Source: CADEED01 sp035995425
Lineage (GTDB): Bacteria; Pseudomonadota; Gammaproteobacteria; Steroidobacterales; Steroidobacteraceae
Reading direction: 5' to 3'
NCBI GenBank assembly: GCA_035995425.1
Contig: DASYKM010000188.1
Location: 1 to 33,418 of the forward strand
Length of the DNA stretch: 33,418 nucleotides
Shown here: positions 7,658-15,951 of the stretch, piece by piece
How positions within the stretch are numbered: position 1 is the stretch's first letter
How the letters are laid out: each line of letters opens with the position of its first letter
Notes under the pieces: model-generated
What the model saw: the letters and a program-made list of their open reading frames with translations, nothing else
Database searches by the model: none
What the model was told of the DNA's origin: nothing
Made by a program: the position numbers and the translations under genes

Positions 7658-8932
7658 ATGAACAAGAAGCAACCGTGGCTGCCCGCGGGTGGTGCAGAAA
7701 TGCGCGTCGTGGTCATCGGCTTCATGCTGCTCTTCTGCGTGCTCGGCGGATATTTCGCCGTGCGGCCGGTGCGCGAAACCATCGGCACCATTCTCGGCCG
7801 CGAGGCGACGCAGAACCTGTGGGTGTTCACGGCCATCTTCGCCATCCTCATCGTGCCGTTCTACGGCTGGCTGGTGGCGCGCGTGCGGCGCGCGGTGCTT
7901 CTGCCCGCCATCTACGGATTCATGGCCGTGGCATTCATCGCCACCGCGGTGGTGTTTGAAAACGATCCCAAGAACGCGACGCTGGCGCGCGTGTTCTATG
8001 TCGGCATCAGCGTCATGAACCTCATGCTGGTCTCGGTGTTCTGGAGCTTCATGCTCGAGATCCTGAACAGCGAGCAGACCAAGCGGCTGTTTGGACTCAT
8101 CGCCGCCGGCGGCACCGCCGGTGCACTGGTCGGTCCGCTGCTCACGAGCCTGTTCGTCACGAAGATTGGCAATGCCGGCGTGCTGTTCCTCGGCGCGGGC
8201 ATGTTCACCATCGCGGTTTTCCTGCAGCGCCTGCTGGTCGCGCAATGGCATTCGATGGCGCCCGACAGCGCCGGCATCGGTGAGAAATCCGATCGTGACC
8301 GCGCCCTTGGCGGCAATCCCTTCGCCGGCTTCATGCTGGTCATGCGCAACCCCTATCTGATCGGCATCATGCTGTTCATCATCGGCGTGTCGGCCATCAA
8401 TACCTTCCTGTATTTCGAGCAGCTGCAGTTGGTCGAGGAGCAGTTCGAGGAAATCACCAAGCGCACGCAGGTGTTCGCGAGTCTCGATGCCATCGTCCAG
8501 GCCATGGTGGTGGTGTCGCAGCTGTTCCTCACGGGTTTCATCGCCACGAGACTCGGACTGACGGTTCTGCTGGTGACCATTCCGATCATCATGGTCTTCG
8601 GCCTCACGGTGTTCGCGCTCTCCGGCACGTTCATCGTGCTGGCTGTCGCCATGGTCCTTCGCCGCTGGGGCGAATACGCCTTCATCCGGCCGGGCCGAGA
8701 GATGTTGTTCAGCAAGGTCGACCGCGAGAGCAAGTACAAGGCGAAGAACCTGATCGACGTCGCCGTCTATCGCATCGCCGACGCGGGATTCGCGCAGCTC
8801 AAGAAGTTCATCGAAGCCATCGGCATCAGCGGCACCACCGAAGCCCTGATTACCGCCAGCCTTGCTGCACTCTGGGCCGTCAACGGCTGGTGGCTCGGCC
8901 GCCGGCACGACCAGGAAAAAGAAAAGGCCTGA
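7658..8932 (+). CDS. ATP/ADP-translocase-like (NTP/NDP exchange) or MFS-type membrane transporter
   Basis: This 424-residue integral inner-membrane protein has roughly 10-12 hydrophobic segments. The first begins near residue 18 (MRVVVIGFMLLF) and is followed by a conserved-looking GGYFAVRPVRETIG, a pattern I associate with the NTP/NDP exchange transporter / COG3202-like group within the MFS clan. A soluble linker (about 195-225) separates two halves. The second half includes FIRPGREMLFSKVDRESKYKAKN-like loop residues, also seen in that group. The substrate is not deducible. In free-living bacteria these proteins are often of unknown function rather than true ATP importers. The start is set by an AAGGA ribosome-binding site 5 nt upstream. 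It is probably monocistronic: the next gene starts 100 nt downstream with its own ribosome-binding site. Confidence 0.75.
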   Translation: MNKKQPWLPAGGAEMRVVVIGFMLLFCVLGGYFAVRPVRETIGTILGREATQNLWVFTAIFAILIVPFYGWLVARVRRAVLLPAIYGFMAVAFIATAVVFENDPKNATLARVFYVGISVMNLMLVSVFWSFMLEILNSEQTKRLFGLIAAGGTAGALVGPLLTSLFVTKIGNAGVLFLGAGMFTIAVFLQRLLVAQWHSMAPDSAGIGEKSDRDRALGGNPFAGFMLVMRNPYLIGIMLFIIGVSAINTFLYFEQLQLVEEQFEEITKRTQVFASLDAIVQAMVVVSQLFLTGFIATRLGLTVLLVTIPIIMVFGLTVFALSGTFIVLAVAMVLRRWGEYAFIRPGREMLFSKVDRESKYKAKNLIDVAVYRIADAGFAQLKKFIEAIGISGTTEALITASLAALWAVNGWWLGRRHDQEKEKA

Positions 8933-9032
8933 CGTCGGACAATCACGTCGGAAGATTGCACACGATTCATCGGACAGCCTGACTACCGCGGACGCGCGGG
9001 AAACCAGACGGACGCCCGTGGGTCGGCAGGGA

Positions 9033-9230
9033 ATGCCCTCGAGCGTCATTCGTTCCTATCGCTACGATCCGGTCGAGCACCGGCTCGAGCTGGTGTTCGT
9101 CTCCGGCCGGCGTTATCGCTATCACGAGGTTCCCGAAGAAACCTATCGCGACATGCGCCGGGCGTTCTCCAAGGGCGAGTTTTTCAACGCGCGAATCCGC
9201 GACCAGTTCCGGCATACCCGCGAGAGCTGA
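9033..9230 (+). CDS. KTSC domain protein
   Basis: This 65-residue protein is made up entirely of one KTSC domain, a short beta-rich module named after a lysyl-tRNA-synthetase-associated C-terminal region and often found as a stand-alone small protein. The recognisable parts are MPSSVIRSYRYDP, LELVFVSGRRYRYHEVP and the closing FSKGEFFNARIRDQF. The start at 9033 matches the usual beginning of the family; a longer in-frame extension upstream has no support. AGGGA directly precedes the ATG. The stop is 2 nt before the AlkB-like gene, so the two are co-transcribed. The molecular role of KTSC proteins is not established, although RNA or nucleic-acid association has been suggested by domain context. 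Confidence 0.85.
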   Translation: MPSSVIRSYRYDPVEHRLELVFVSGRRYRYHEVPEETYRDMRRAFSKGEFFNARIRDQFRHTRES

Positions 9231-9232
9231 GC

Positions 9233-9808
9233 ATGGCCCGCGATTCGCAGCCCGGCAGACAGACCAGCCTGTTCGACCTGGCGCCGCCGGGGCTTGCCCA
9301 GGTCGAGGAATTCATTTCCACAGGCGAAGAATCCGTGCTGCTGCGTGAGATCCAGGCGCTGCCATTCAAGCCGTTCGCATTTCAGGGCTGGTTCGGCAAT
9401 CGCGAGACCGTATCGTTCGGGTGGCGCTACGACTTCAACGATTCGCGCGTGCACGAGGCGCCGCCGATCCCCTCTTTCCTGTTGCCATTGCGAGCGCGCG
9501 CCGGCGTTCTGGCGGGTGTCGGCGCCGGGAAGCTCGAACAGGCACTGGTGATTCGCTACGACGTGGGCGCGGGAATTGGCTGGCATCGCGACCGGCCGGT
9601 GTTCGACAAAGTGGTCGGAGTCTCGCTGCTGTCGCCCTGCGTGCTGCGTTTCCGCCGACGCGACGGCGGAAAGTTCCAGCGCTTCGCGCTCGAAGCCCGC
9701 GAGCGCTCGGCCTATCTATTGAGCGGTGAGATCCGCCACGATTGGGAGCACAGCATCGCTCCCATGCAGGTGCAGCGCTATTCGATCACGTTTCGCAGCC
9801 GCGCCTGA
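9233..9808 (+). CDS. AlkB-like 2-oxoglutarate/Fe(II)-dependent dioxygenase
   Basis: This 191-residue protein has the 2OG-FeII_Oxy_2 (AlkB) domain. The HxD iron motif is in GWHRDRP (about 119-125), the distal iron histidine is in DWEHSI, and the 2-oxoglutarate-binding arginine pattern RYSITFR closes the domain. AlkB enzymes oxidatively remove alkyl groups from nucleic-acid bases or, for some paralogues, modify proteins. The N-terminal substrate lid contains FQGWFGNRETVSFGWRYDF. It belongs to the short AlkB-like group (about 190-200 residues) rather than to E. coli AlkB itself, so the substrate is open. It forms an operon with the KTSC gene just upstream. There is no sign of an Ada/AlkA neighbour or of an adaptive-response box. 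Confidence 0.88.
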   Translation: MARDSQPGRQTSLFDLAPPGLAQVEEFISTGEESVLLREIQALPFKPFAFQGWFGNRETVSFGWRYDFNDSRVHEAPPIPSFLLPLRARAGVLAGVGAGKLEQALVIRYDVGAGIGWHRDRPVFDKVVGVSLLSPCVLRFRRRDGGKFQRFALEARERSAYLLSGEIRHDWEHSIAPMQVQRYSITFRSRA

Positions 9809-9839
9809 CGCTGGCAGCGAAACCTGCGCCTCTTCGCGC

Positions 9840-11948
9840 CTACGCCACCGCGGCGTTCGACTCTTTTTTCTCATGCGGCAGCGTGATGCGGAAGCGGGTG
9901 TATTCACCCGCCTTGGTCGCGATGCCCACGCGGCCGCCAGCCTTGTTCACCAGGTCGCGCACCAAGTCCATGCCTATGCCGCGCGCGCCGTCATTGCCGA
10001 CGGTGGTGAAGCCCGGGCGGAAGATGAGGCTGGCGAGCTTGCGGGAATCCATGGCGGCGGCGACCTCGGCGGTGAACACGCCCTGGCGTACGGCCTCGGC
10101 GCGAATCTTGTCGTGATCGAGACCGCGACCGTCGTCCTGCACGCTGAGCTGGTAGCCGTCGCTGCCGGCGCGCACGAACTGCACCGCGACGGTTCCGATC
10201 TCCGGTTTGTCCATCACCACGCGATCGGCCGGTGTTTCGAGCCCATGGCGAATCGCGTTGTGGATGAGCTGGCCGAGGATTTTCTCGATGGCGCGGCGAT
10301 AGCCGCGCGGCACGTCCTCGAGGCCGACGACCACGAGCGACACGCGCTTGGAATACATGTCGGCGAGGAAAGCCGCCATTTCATCGAGGCTCTCCTGCGA
10401 AAGATCGGAGAGGCGCGCCGCCTTGCCGGCGACCGACATGGGCTGCGAAACCGTGCTGGCGGCAGATGCGGCCTTGCGCAGCTGGGGCTGGCGAATGGTG
10501 GTGCCGGTGGCGGTGGCCGAGCGCTGCGTGACATCGATGGAGTAGCCGGACTCGCCATTCTGCGTGCGCCATTCCCGCAGGCGCGTGACCACTTCGCCCT
10601 GGATGGCGAGATGGCTCAGCAGGTCGTCGAGCTTGACCGCCAGCGGCAGGAAGTCGTTGCCTGACAAAGATTGTTTGTCGCGCAATTGACCGAGCGCGGC
10701 TTCGAAGCGCTCGGCGCGCTCGCACACCGACGGCAGCGGCAGCCGTTCGGCGCGCGCGTGTATGCCGCGGATGAGCTCGAGGATCAGCACCAGCTTTTCG
10801 CGGAAGGCCTGCGGTTCGCGCGCCGGAAGCTTGATGATGGCACGCAGCTGGCCGGCCTTCTCGCGAGCCTCGGCGAGGAAAGTCTCGAGACGCGCAGCGT
10901 CGATGTGCATGATCTCTTTGAGCACTTCACTGAGGCGCGGATCCGGCGGATCGATGATGGCGGCCGGATCGAACACCGGCGCGGCGGGCTTGGACGCCGC
11001 CTGCACGACGTCGGGCGAAGTGATGGTGGTCGCGAGGTGATGGCCGTCGTCGAGCCGACGCATGGATGCGGTGGTGGCATCGGGCGTCGGAACATTCGAG
11101 GGCAGCGACGCCGACAACGCCTGAATCCTCTGCGTCTTGTCGACATTGGCGGTCGAGGCTTCGCCGACGACGTGCGCGAGCGCGGCCATGGTGGCGACAT
11201 TGCGTTCGCCGTTCGGATGCACCGACGGCAGAGAATCTTCGGTGACGTCCAGCGGGCCGAGCTCGAATTCGCCGGTCGACATGGCTGGCAGGGAGGGAGC
11301 AGCCGGAGTTGCGACGATCGGGCTCTCGGCCGCAACCGGTTCGAGCGCGGCCATGGCCGCCGCGTTGAGCGCCGGCCGCGTGCCGGTTTCGCCCGCGAGG
11401 CGTTTCGCGAATGTCTCTTCGTTGAGTGCCGGCACCTCGATGGTGAGTGGCACCAGGCGCGGCGCGGAAATGCGTTCGATGGAAACGATGATGTGATGCA
11501 CGCGCCCATCGACCACGAGCCGCGAGAACCGCAACGCCAGGTGGCGCGCGCCGTTGTGGATGCGTGCCAGCGGATTCTGCGTGGCGTCGACCTGCGCCGC
11601 GGCTTCCGCTTTCCACATCGATTCGAGGAATGCGACGGTTTCGCGCCGTACGATCACGTCCACGAGCTCGGCGATCACCTGCACGAACGCGGTGCCCGCG
11701 GCGCAGGTGTGGCCTAACAACTCGGGCGCCGACGCCGACGCTTCGCCCATGAGCTTGTGCTCGCGGTCGAGGAACAGGACACCGGCCTGGGACAGCTCGA
11801 GCATGGCGTAGGCCTGGGCGCGCGCCACCACGAGTTGTTCGTCGCGCGACCTCAGGCTGCCGCGCTGCGTGATGGCGTAGATGGTGACGCCGATGAGGCA
11901 GATGAGGGCTGCGCCGAGCGCCACGACGGGGAAGTTGATGAAGTCCAT
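9840..11948 (-). CDS. CheA-like signalling protein: TM, PAS-like, HPt-like and CheA-type ATPase domains, no CheW domain
   Basis: This is a 702-residue inner-membrane signalling protein. An N-terminal transmembrane helix (about 5-27) is followed by a PAS-like region (about 45-165) and a long low-complexity linker (about 170-335). Next comes a helical HPt-like segment (about 338-425) with a candidate phospho-histidine His397 in the pattern LIRGIHARAERL. The C-terminal HATPase domain has CheA-style boxes: LIHNAIRHGLE (N box, Asn564), DDGRGLD (605-611), IFRPGFTT (642-649) and GARGIGMD (654-661). The CheW-like regulatory domain that normally ends CheA is missing. The dimerisation segment is short (about 500-545). 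This is the last gene of a three-gene operon. Its SD sequence TAAGGAG overlaps the stop codon of the upstream kinase gene, implying translational coupling. The biochemical activity as a histidine kinase is inferred. Confidence 0.82.
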   Translation of the reverse strand: MDFINFPVVALGAALICLIGVTIYAITQRGSLRSRDEQLVVARAQAYAMLELSQAGVLFLDREHKLMGEASASAPELLGHTCAAGTAFVQVIAELVDVIVRRETVAFLESMWKAEAAAQVDATQNPLARIHNGARHLALRFSRLVVDGRVHHIIVSIERISAPRLVPLTIEVPALNEETFAKRLAGETGTRPALNAAAMAALEPVAAESPIVATPAAPSLPAMSTGEFELGPLDVTEDSLPSVHPNGERNVATMAALAHVVGEASTANVDKTQRIQALSASLPSNVPTPDATTASMRRLDDGHHLATTITSPDVVQAASKPAAPVFDPAAIIDPPDPRLSEVLKEIMHIDAARLETFLAEAREKAGQLRAIIKLPAREPQAFREKLVLILELIRGIHARAERLPLPSVCERAERFEAALGQLRDKQSLSGNDFLPLAVKLDDLLSHLAIQGEVVTRLREWRTQNGESGYSIDVTQRSATATGTTIRQPQLRKAASAASTVSQPMSVAGKAARLSDLSQESLDEMAAFLADMYSKRVSLVVVGLEDVPRGYRRAIEKILGQLIHNAIRHGLETPADRVVMDKPEIGTVAVQFVRAGSDGYQLSVQDDGRGLDHDKIRAEAVRQGVFTAEVAAAMDSRKLASLIFRPGFTTVGNDGARGIGMDLVRDLVNKAGGRVGIATKAGEYTRFRITLPHEKKESNAAVA

Positions 11949-11953
11949 GCGGT

Positions 11954-11960
11954 CTCCTTA
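11954..11960 (-). promoter_or_regulatory. Shine-Dalgarno overlapping upstream stop codon
   Basis: On the minus strand TAAGGAG contains both the TAA stop of the Ser/Thr kinase gene and a near-perfect ribosome-binding site, 5 nt before the ATG of the CheA-like gene. This confirms the start at 11948 and indicates coupled translation. Confidence 0.8.
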
Positions 11961-13583
11961 AGGAGCTGCGCCGGCGGAGATCAGGGTCTCCGGGTCGATG
12001 ATGCCGCTGTCGTGACTGAGCCTCATTTGTTCGAGCGCGCTCAGCAGCTCTTCACACGAAGGGATGCGCTGCTCGCGCGATTTGGACATCAGTCGTTCGA
12101 GCAGGGGTTGATAGGCGAGCTGGTGCACCGGCAGTTCCGGGACCGGCGCCATCACATGTTGTTGCAGCACGTCGATGGCCGACGCGCCGAGGTAGGGTTT
12201 CTTGCCGGCGAGCATCTCGTAGAGGATCACGCCGAGACTGTAGATGTCGGTGCGCGCATCGAGCGCCTCACCTTGCGCCTGTTCGGGACTCATATAGTAA
12301 GGAGAGCCGCGCAGCACGCCGGTGCGCGTGCTGCCGTCGCCCGACAGCAGGCTGCGCGCGAGCCCGAAGTCGATCAGCACCACGCTGCCGTCGTCGCGCA
12401 GCATGACGTTTGGCGGCTTCAGATCGCGGTGAATGATGCCCGCTTCGTGCACCACCTTGAGCGAACGCGCGATCTCCTTGAGGAAGTCGATGGCCTCGTC
12501 GGCGGTCAGCGGATTCTGCAACCGCGCCTTGAGGTCGCCGCAGGGGAAATATTCCATTGCGAGGTATTCGACGCCCTCGTGGATGCCGTAGTCGAACAGG
12601 TCGATGATGGACGGATGATCGAGCGCGGCGATGGCCTCGAACTCGCGCTGGAACATGATCTGGCGCTGGCCGGTATCGTTCGGATCGGCGCCCGAGTGTT
12701 TGCGCTTGCTGATCTTCAGCGCCACGTTGTGCCCGAGGTCTTCGGCGATCGCCAGGTACACCGCCGCGGCTTCGGACTCACCGATCTTCTGCAGGATGGC
12801 GTAGCCGGGAATCTGGTGATTCTCCGGCGCGACAGGCTTGGGCTCCTTTGGCGTGGCCGCGACCGCGACCGCGGGCGCGTGTGCCGCCAGCGCGGCCTTG
12901 GCCGCCAACGCGAGGCTGGCGCCGGTGTGCGTGGCGATGTGCGGGCGCGCAGGCGCGGGTGCCGGTACGGGAGCCAGGGCGGATGCGGCGGGCGTCGGCG
13001 GCGCGATCACCTGCGCGGCGGCCCTGGCAATGCTGGCGCCGGTTTGCGTGGAGATGTGCGACGGCGCGGCCGGAGTGATCTTGACCGAGCCCGTCAGGCT
13101 TACAGCGTGCTTGTCGATATCCGGCTTGCCGGCTGCCTGCGCCTGCCGCTCGGCGCGGCGCTGTGCTTCCTTCTCGATGGCGCGCAGCGTGAGCTTGATG
13201 GAACGCTGCAGCCGCGGCGGCGTCAGCAGGCGCTTGGGTAGATAGTCGGCGGCGCCGAGACGCAGAGTGCGGATGGCGGCGAGCTCACTGCCGCCTTCAC
13301 CCAGGATGATCATCTCGGGAAAGCCCGGCTGGCTGCGCAGCTTGCGGATCCAGTCGAAGCTGTCGGTGGTCGGCTCTTCGATGCCTTCGTCGAACGCGAG
13401 GCTCAACAAGACGATGTCGTAGTCGCGCACGGTCATCGCGGTGCGCACGCGGCCGAAGGAAGTCCAGTCCATGATGACGATGGAGTCGTTGGGCCAGCCG
13501 GCGCCGACCGCGTGTTGCAGCCAGTGGGCGTACTTGGCGTCGTTCTCGACGATCAGGAAACGCTGTATGCGCGCCGCGTCCAT
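11958..13583 (-). CDS. Ser/Thr protein kinase with N-terminal pseudo-receiver domain
   Basis: This 541-residue cytoplasmic protein has two domains. Residues about 7-135 fold like a response-regulator receiver, with acidic residues Glu13 and Asp15 and the conserved lysine (Lys117 in DYLPKR). The phospho-acceptor position after IVLL is Ser61 instead of Asp, so it is probably a phosphorylation-independent pseudo-receiver. Residues about 260-530 form a Hanks-type kinase: VALK lysine Lys290, HRDLKPPN (Asp387) and DFG (405-407), then SPE in place of APE and a DIYSLGVILYEML segment. The glycine loop is degenerate (IGESEAAAVYLA, only the first Gly kept). The Ala/Pro-rich linker carries two related units, near 177 and 216, of the type H-I-x-T-x-TGAS-x-A. 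It starts immediately after the stop of the TonB-like gene (TAG then ATG). Confidence 0.88.
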   Translation of the reverse strand: MDAARIQRFLIVENDAKYAHWLQHAVGAGWPNDSIVIMDWTSFGRVRTAMTVRDYDIVLLSLAFDEGIEEPTTDSFDWIRKLRSQPGFPEMIILGEGGSELAAIRTLRLGAADYLPKRLLTPPRLQRSIKLTLRAIEKEAQRRAERQAQAAGKPDIDKHAVSLTGSVKITPAAPSHISTQTGASIARAAAQVIAPPTPAASALAPVPAPAPARPHIATHTGASLALAAKAALAAHAPAVAVAATPKEPKPVAPENHQIPGYAILQKIGESEAAAVYLAIAEDLGHNVALKISKRKHSGADPNDTGQRQIMFQREFEAIAALDHPSIIDLFDYGIHEGVEYLAMEYFPCGDLKARLQNPLTADEAIDFLKEIARSLKVVHEAGIIHRDLKPPNVMLRDDGSVVLIDFGLARSLLSGDGSTRTGVLRGSPYYMSPEQAQGEALDARTDIYSLGVILYEMLAGKKPYLGASAIDVLQQHVMAPVPELPVHQLAYQPLLERLMSKSREQRIPSCEELLSALEQMRLSHDSGIIDPETLISAGAAP

Positions 13584-15725
13584 CTATTCGCCCGAGAACC
13601 TGATGCGGACCGCGGCGCGTTGCTCGACGGGCTTGCCGTCGCGCAGCACGGGCTTGTAACGCCATTCACCGACCGCCGTCATGGCGGCGTTGTCGAAAGT
13701 CTTGCGCGGATTGGCGTTGGTGACCACGATGTCGCCGGTGGAGCCGTCGGTGCGCACGGTGAATTCCAGCTCCACCCAGCCCGAGGCGGCGCGATTGCGG
13801 GTAACCGACGGGAATTTCGGCGCGACGTATTCGATGCGCTGCAGTGAGCCCGCGCCGACGACCGAGTTCTGCTCCGCGGCCTTGTCGCGCGCGGCGACGA
13901 GCTCGGCTTCCGCGGTCTTCAGGTCTTCGCCCGTGAAGCCGATGGTGCGCGTTTCGTTGAGCCAGGCGTCGGCCGCAACCAGGTCGTTGCGCGCCACGGC
14001 GGCATGCATTTCGTTTAGATAGGCGCTGCTCAGGCCCTGGCGCGCGCTCGCCACCGCCGGATTGCCGGCATCGGTGTTGATGAGCGCCAGCAGATAGGAC
14101 TTGGCGCTGTCACCGGCGGGTTGAACCAGCCGTTGCGCGGCGAGCGCGGTGGCGAACGACTGCGTCAGTGATGTCATCTTGCCGGCGCGCGCACCGATGA
14201 GGGTGTCCTGCAACGCGCGGCGAATGCCGGTCATCTCCTGACGCGCGGCGCCGGCGCTGTCGGCGTTGGCCAGCCAGCGCTCGGTGTCCGCCGCATCGCC
14301 GGAGGAGGCCGCGGTCGCGGCGCGATCGAGCAACTGCTTCTGCAGCGCGCGCGAAGTCTCGTCGAGCGCCGGATCGTCGGGCACGATCTGGCGCGCGGCG
14401 TCGAGGTAGAAGCGCGCGTTGTCCTCGGAAGGCTCGATGAGCGCGCCGCTGCGCAGGCGCGCGTTCGCGAGCCGCAGATAGGTGTCGCCCTTCGTCTGCT
14501 TGTCCTGCGCGTCGCTGTCTTTCGCGCGCGTGAGCGCCGCGCGTTCGTGCTCGCGCTCGATCTGCATCATGAGGAACGCGCCGCGTGCCGTGGCGGGAGT
14601 GAGCGTCTCGGCGACGTCCACCATCTTGCGCGCGTCCTCGACGCTGCCGGCGGTCAGCGCACGTTCGGCGGCGCTCAGCAGGCGATCGGCAACGCGGACC
14701 AGGCCAGCCTTGGCGAGCGTGTTGCCCGGGTCCAGCTCCAGTGCTCCCATGAACAGCGCCACGGCGTTGCGGCCCGGCGGTGAGGCGAGCTCGCCGCGCT
14801 GCAGCGCGGCTTCGGCCTGGACGAGTTGCTCGCGCAGCCGTTGTTCGAATGTGGGAGCCGGCGCGGGCGGCGGAGTTCGCGGTGCGATCTCTTCAGGCAC
14901 CTGCACGACGGGCGCAACCATGGACTTGGCTGGCCGCAGGCGTTCGGCCACGGATTCTTCCGCAACGGCGGGCGGTGGCGCCGCCACGACCGCGGCCGGT
15001 GCCGGCGCGGGCGTTGCCACCGGAGCTGCTTCAGCTCTTTGAACCGGCGGTACGGCCGCCGCTGCCGGCTTCGAAGCCGGCGCCTCGACCGGTGCACTAA
15101 CTACCGGCGCCGCGGAATCGGAATCCGCAACGCTCGGCCGGGCACCGCCGGATGACAGCGCGTACCAGGCACCGCCGGCGGCGACGATCACGATCGCGGC
15201 GATGACGCCGATCAACGCGCCGCGTCTGCTGCCCGCGGACCTGGACCTGGCGCCTTCGAATTTCGAGAAGTCGGGACGCGTCTGCTCGAGCGTGCGCTCG
15301 ACGTTCTCGACTTCATGGCGGCGCAGGGCCGCGTCGACGAACAGCCGCACACGCGGCGCGGACACTGGACGATGCAGGAAGCGATACACCACACCGGTGG
15401 TGATCTGCGCTGCGACCTTGGACTGCTCTTCGGCGGTACCGACCACCACCAGGACGAGATCCGGCCAGGTCGCGCGCAGCCGTTCGGCCATGGCGCCGAG
15501 ATCGGCCTCGATGAACATGCTGTCGAGCAGCGCGACGGAGACTCGCCGGCTATTGAGGTGCGGAGTGAGCTCGGTTTCGGAGCTGACCAGGATGAGATCG
15601 TTCGAGGGGTCGACGACGCTGCGCAGCAGCCCGATCAGTGCGCGGTCCTGCGTGATCGCGGCAATCGCCACCGGCGCCGCGGCATTGGCGAGCATGGGCG
15701 GTTCGAATTCCGACTGCGGCAACAT
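13584..15725 (-). CDS. Receiver-like / transmembrane / TonB C-terminal fusion protein
   Basis: This is a 713-residue protein with an unusual layout. Residues about 18-135 look like a receiver domain: Asp68 sits at the end of the VALLD strand where the phospho-acceptor belongs, but the conserved lysine is replaced by Arg119 (FLHRPVS) and only one N-terminal acidic residue (Asp27) is seen. A single transmembrane helix (about 169-190) follows, then a Pro/Ala-rich stretch. A long helical region with repeat-like spacing (about 310-620, TPR-like) comes next, and a TonB C-terminal domain (about 626-713) with YVAPKFPSVTRNRAASGWVE and FTVRTDGSTGD closes the protein. The topology would place the receiver in the cytoplasm and the TonB domain in the periplasm. 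It is the first gene of the operon with the kinase and the CheA-like gene. No exbB/exbD is present in the window. The weak SD at 15725 leaves an internal ATG (residue 11) as an alternative start. Confidence 0.83.
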   Translation of the reverse strand: MLPQSEFEPPMLANAAAPVAIAAITQDRALIGLLRSVVDPSNDLILVSSETELTPHLNSRRVSVALLDSMFIEADLGAMAERLRATWPDLVLVVVGTAEEQSKVAAQITTGVVYRFLHRPVSAPRVRLFVDAALRRHEVENVERTLEQTRPDFSKFEGARSRSAGSRRGALIGVIAAIVIVAAGGAWYALSSGGARPSVADSDSAAPVVSAPVEAPASKPAAAAVPPVQRAEAAPVATPAPAPAAVVAAPPPAVAEESVAERLRPAKSMVAPVVQVPEEIAPRTPPPAPAPTFEQRLREQLVQAEAALQRGELASPPGRNAVALFMGALELDPGNTLAKAGLVRVADRLLSAAERALTAGSVEDARKMVDVAETLTPATARGAFLMMQIEREHERAALTRAKDSDAQDKQTKGDTYLRLANARLRSGALIEPSEDNARFYLDAARQIVPDDPALDETSRALQKQLLDRAATAASSGDAADTERWLANADSAGAARQEMTGIRRALQDTLIGARAGKMTSLTQSFATALAAQRLVQPAGDSAKSYLLALINTDAGNPAVASARQGLSSAYLNEMHAAVARNDLVAADAWLNETRTIGFTGEDLKTAEAELVAARDKAAEQNSVVGAGSLQRIEYVAPKFPSVTRNRAASGWVELEFTVRTDGSTGDIVVTNANPRKTFDNAAMTAVGEWRYKPVLRDGKPVEQRAAVRIRFSGE

Positions 15726-15889
15726 GACGGTGGTGGGGGACCCGCGAAAGCCAGCGAAAACAAGGGGTGCGAAAACACTTTAACAAGATATGTCAGTTTA
15801 TCGGGGAAGGCCGCACCAAGGCCTTGCGCCGAAGTAATCCGTGAACTGCGTCCCGCCACCAATGTCTTGTAACGAGACGATTCTCACAG

Positions 15890-15920
15890 TTGAGGCGGCC
15901 CCGACCGCCCCGGTTATGAT
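15890..15920 (+). promoter_or_regulatory. Candidate promoter of the unknown secreted-protein gene
   Basis: TTGAGG (15890-15895) and TATGAT (15915-15920) are separated by 19 nt, a little long for a sigma-70 promoter. Transcription would begin near 15927, 25 nt before the chosen ATG at 15952. The rest of the intergenic stretch between 15726 and 15951 holds only a 6-bp hairpin (AAGGCC/GGCCTT at 15807-15825). No convincing promoter was found for the divergent TonB-like operon. Confidence 0.4.
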
Positions 15921-15951
15921 CGCCGCCGCGTTCATGCGAATGGAGTGCCAA

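Noticed and set aside
7355..9049. Long minus-strand open frame (564 codons) opposite the transporter gene
   Set aside because: It is rich in His, Glu, Gln and Asp without hydrophobic or domain pattern, antisense to a clear membrane protein; a shadow frame.
11757..13241. Long plus-strand open frame (494 codons) opposite the kinase and CheA-like genes
   Set aside because: It is antisense to genes with clear domains, is rich in Arg/Gly/His with no motif, and is the expected shadow of GC-rich codon bias.
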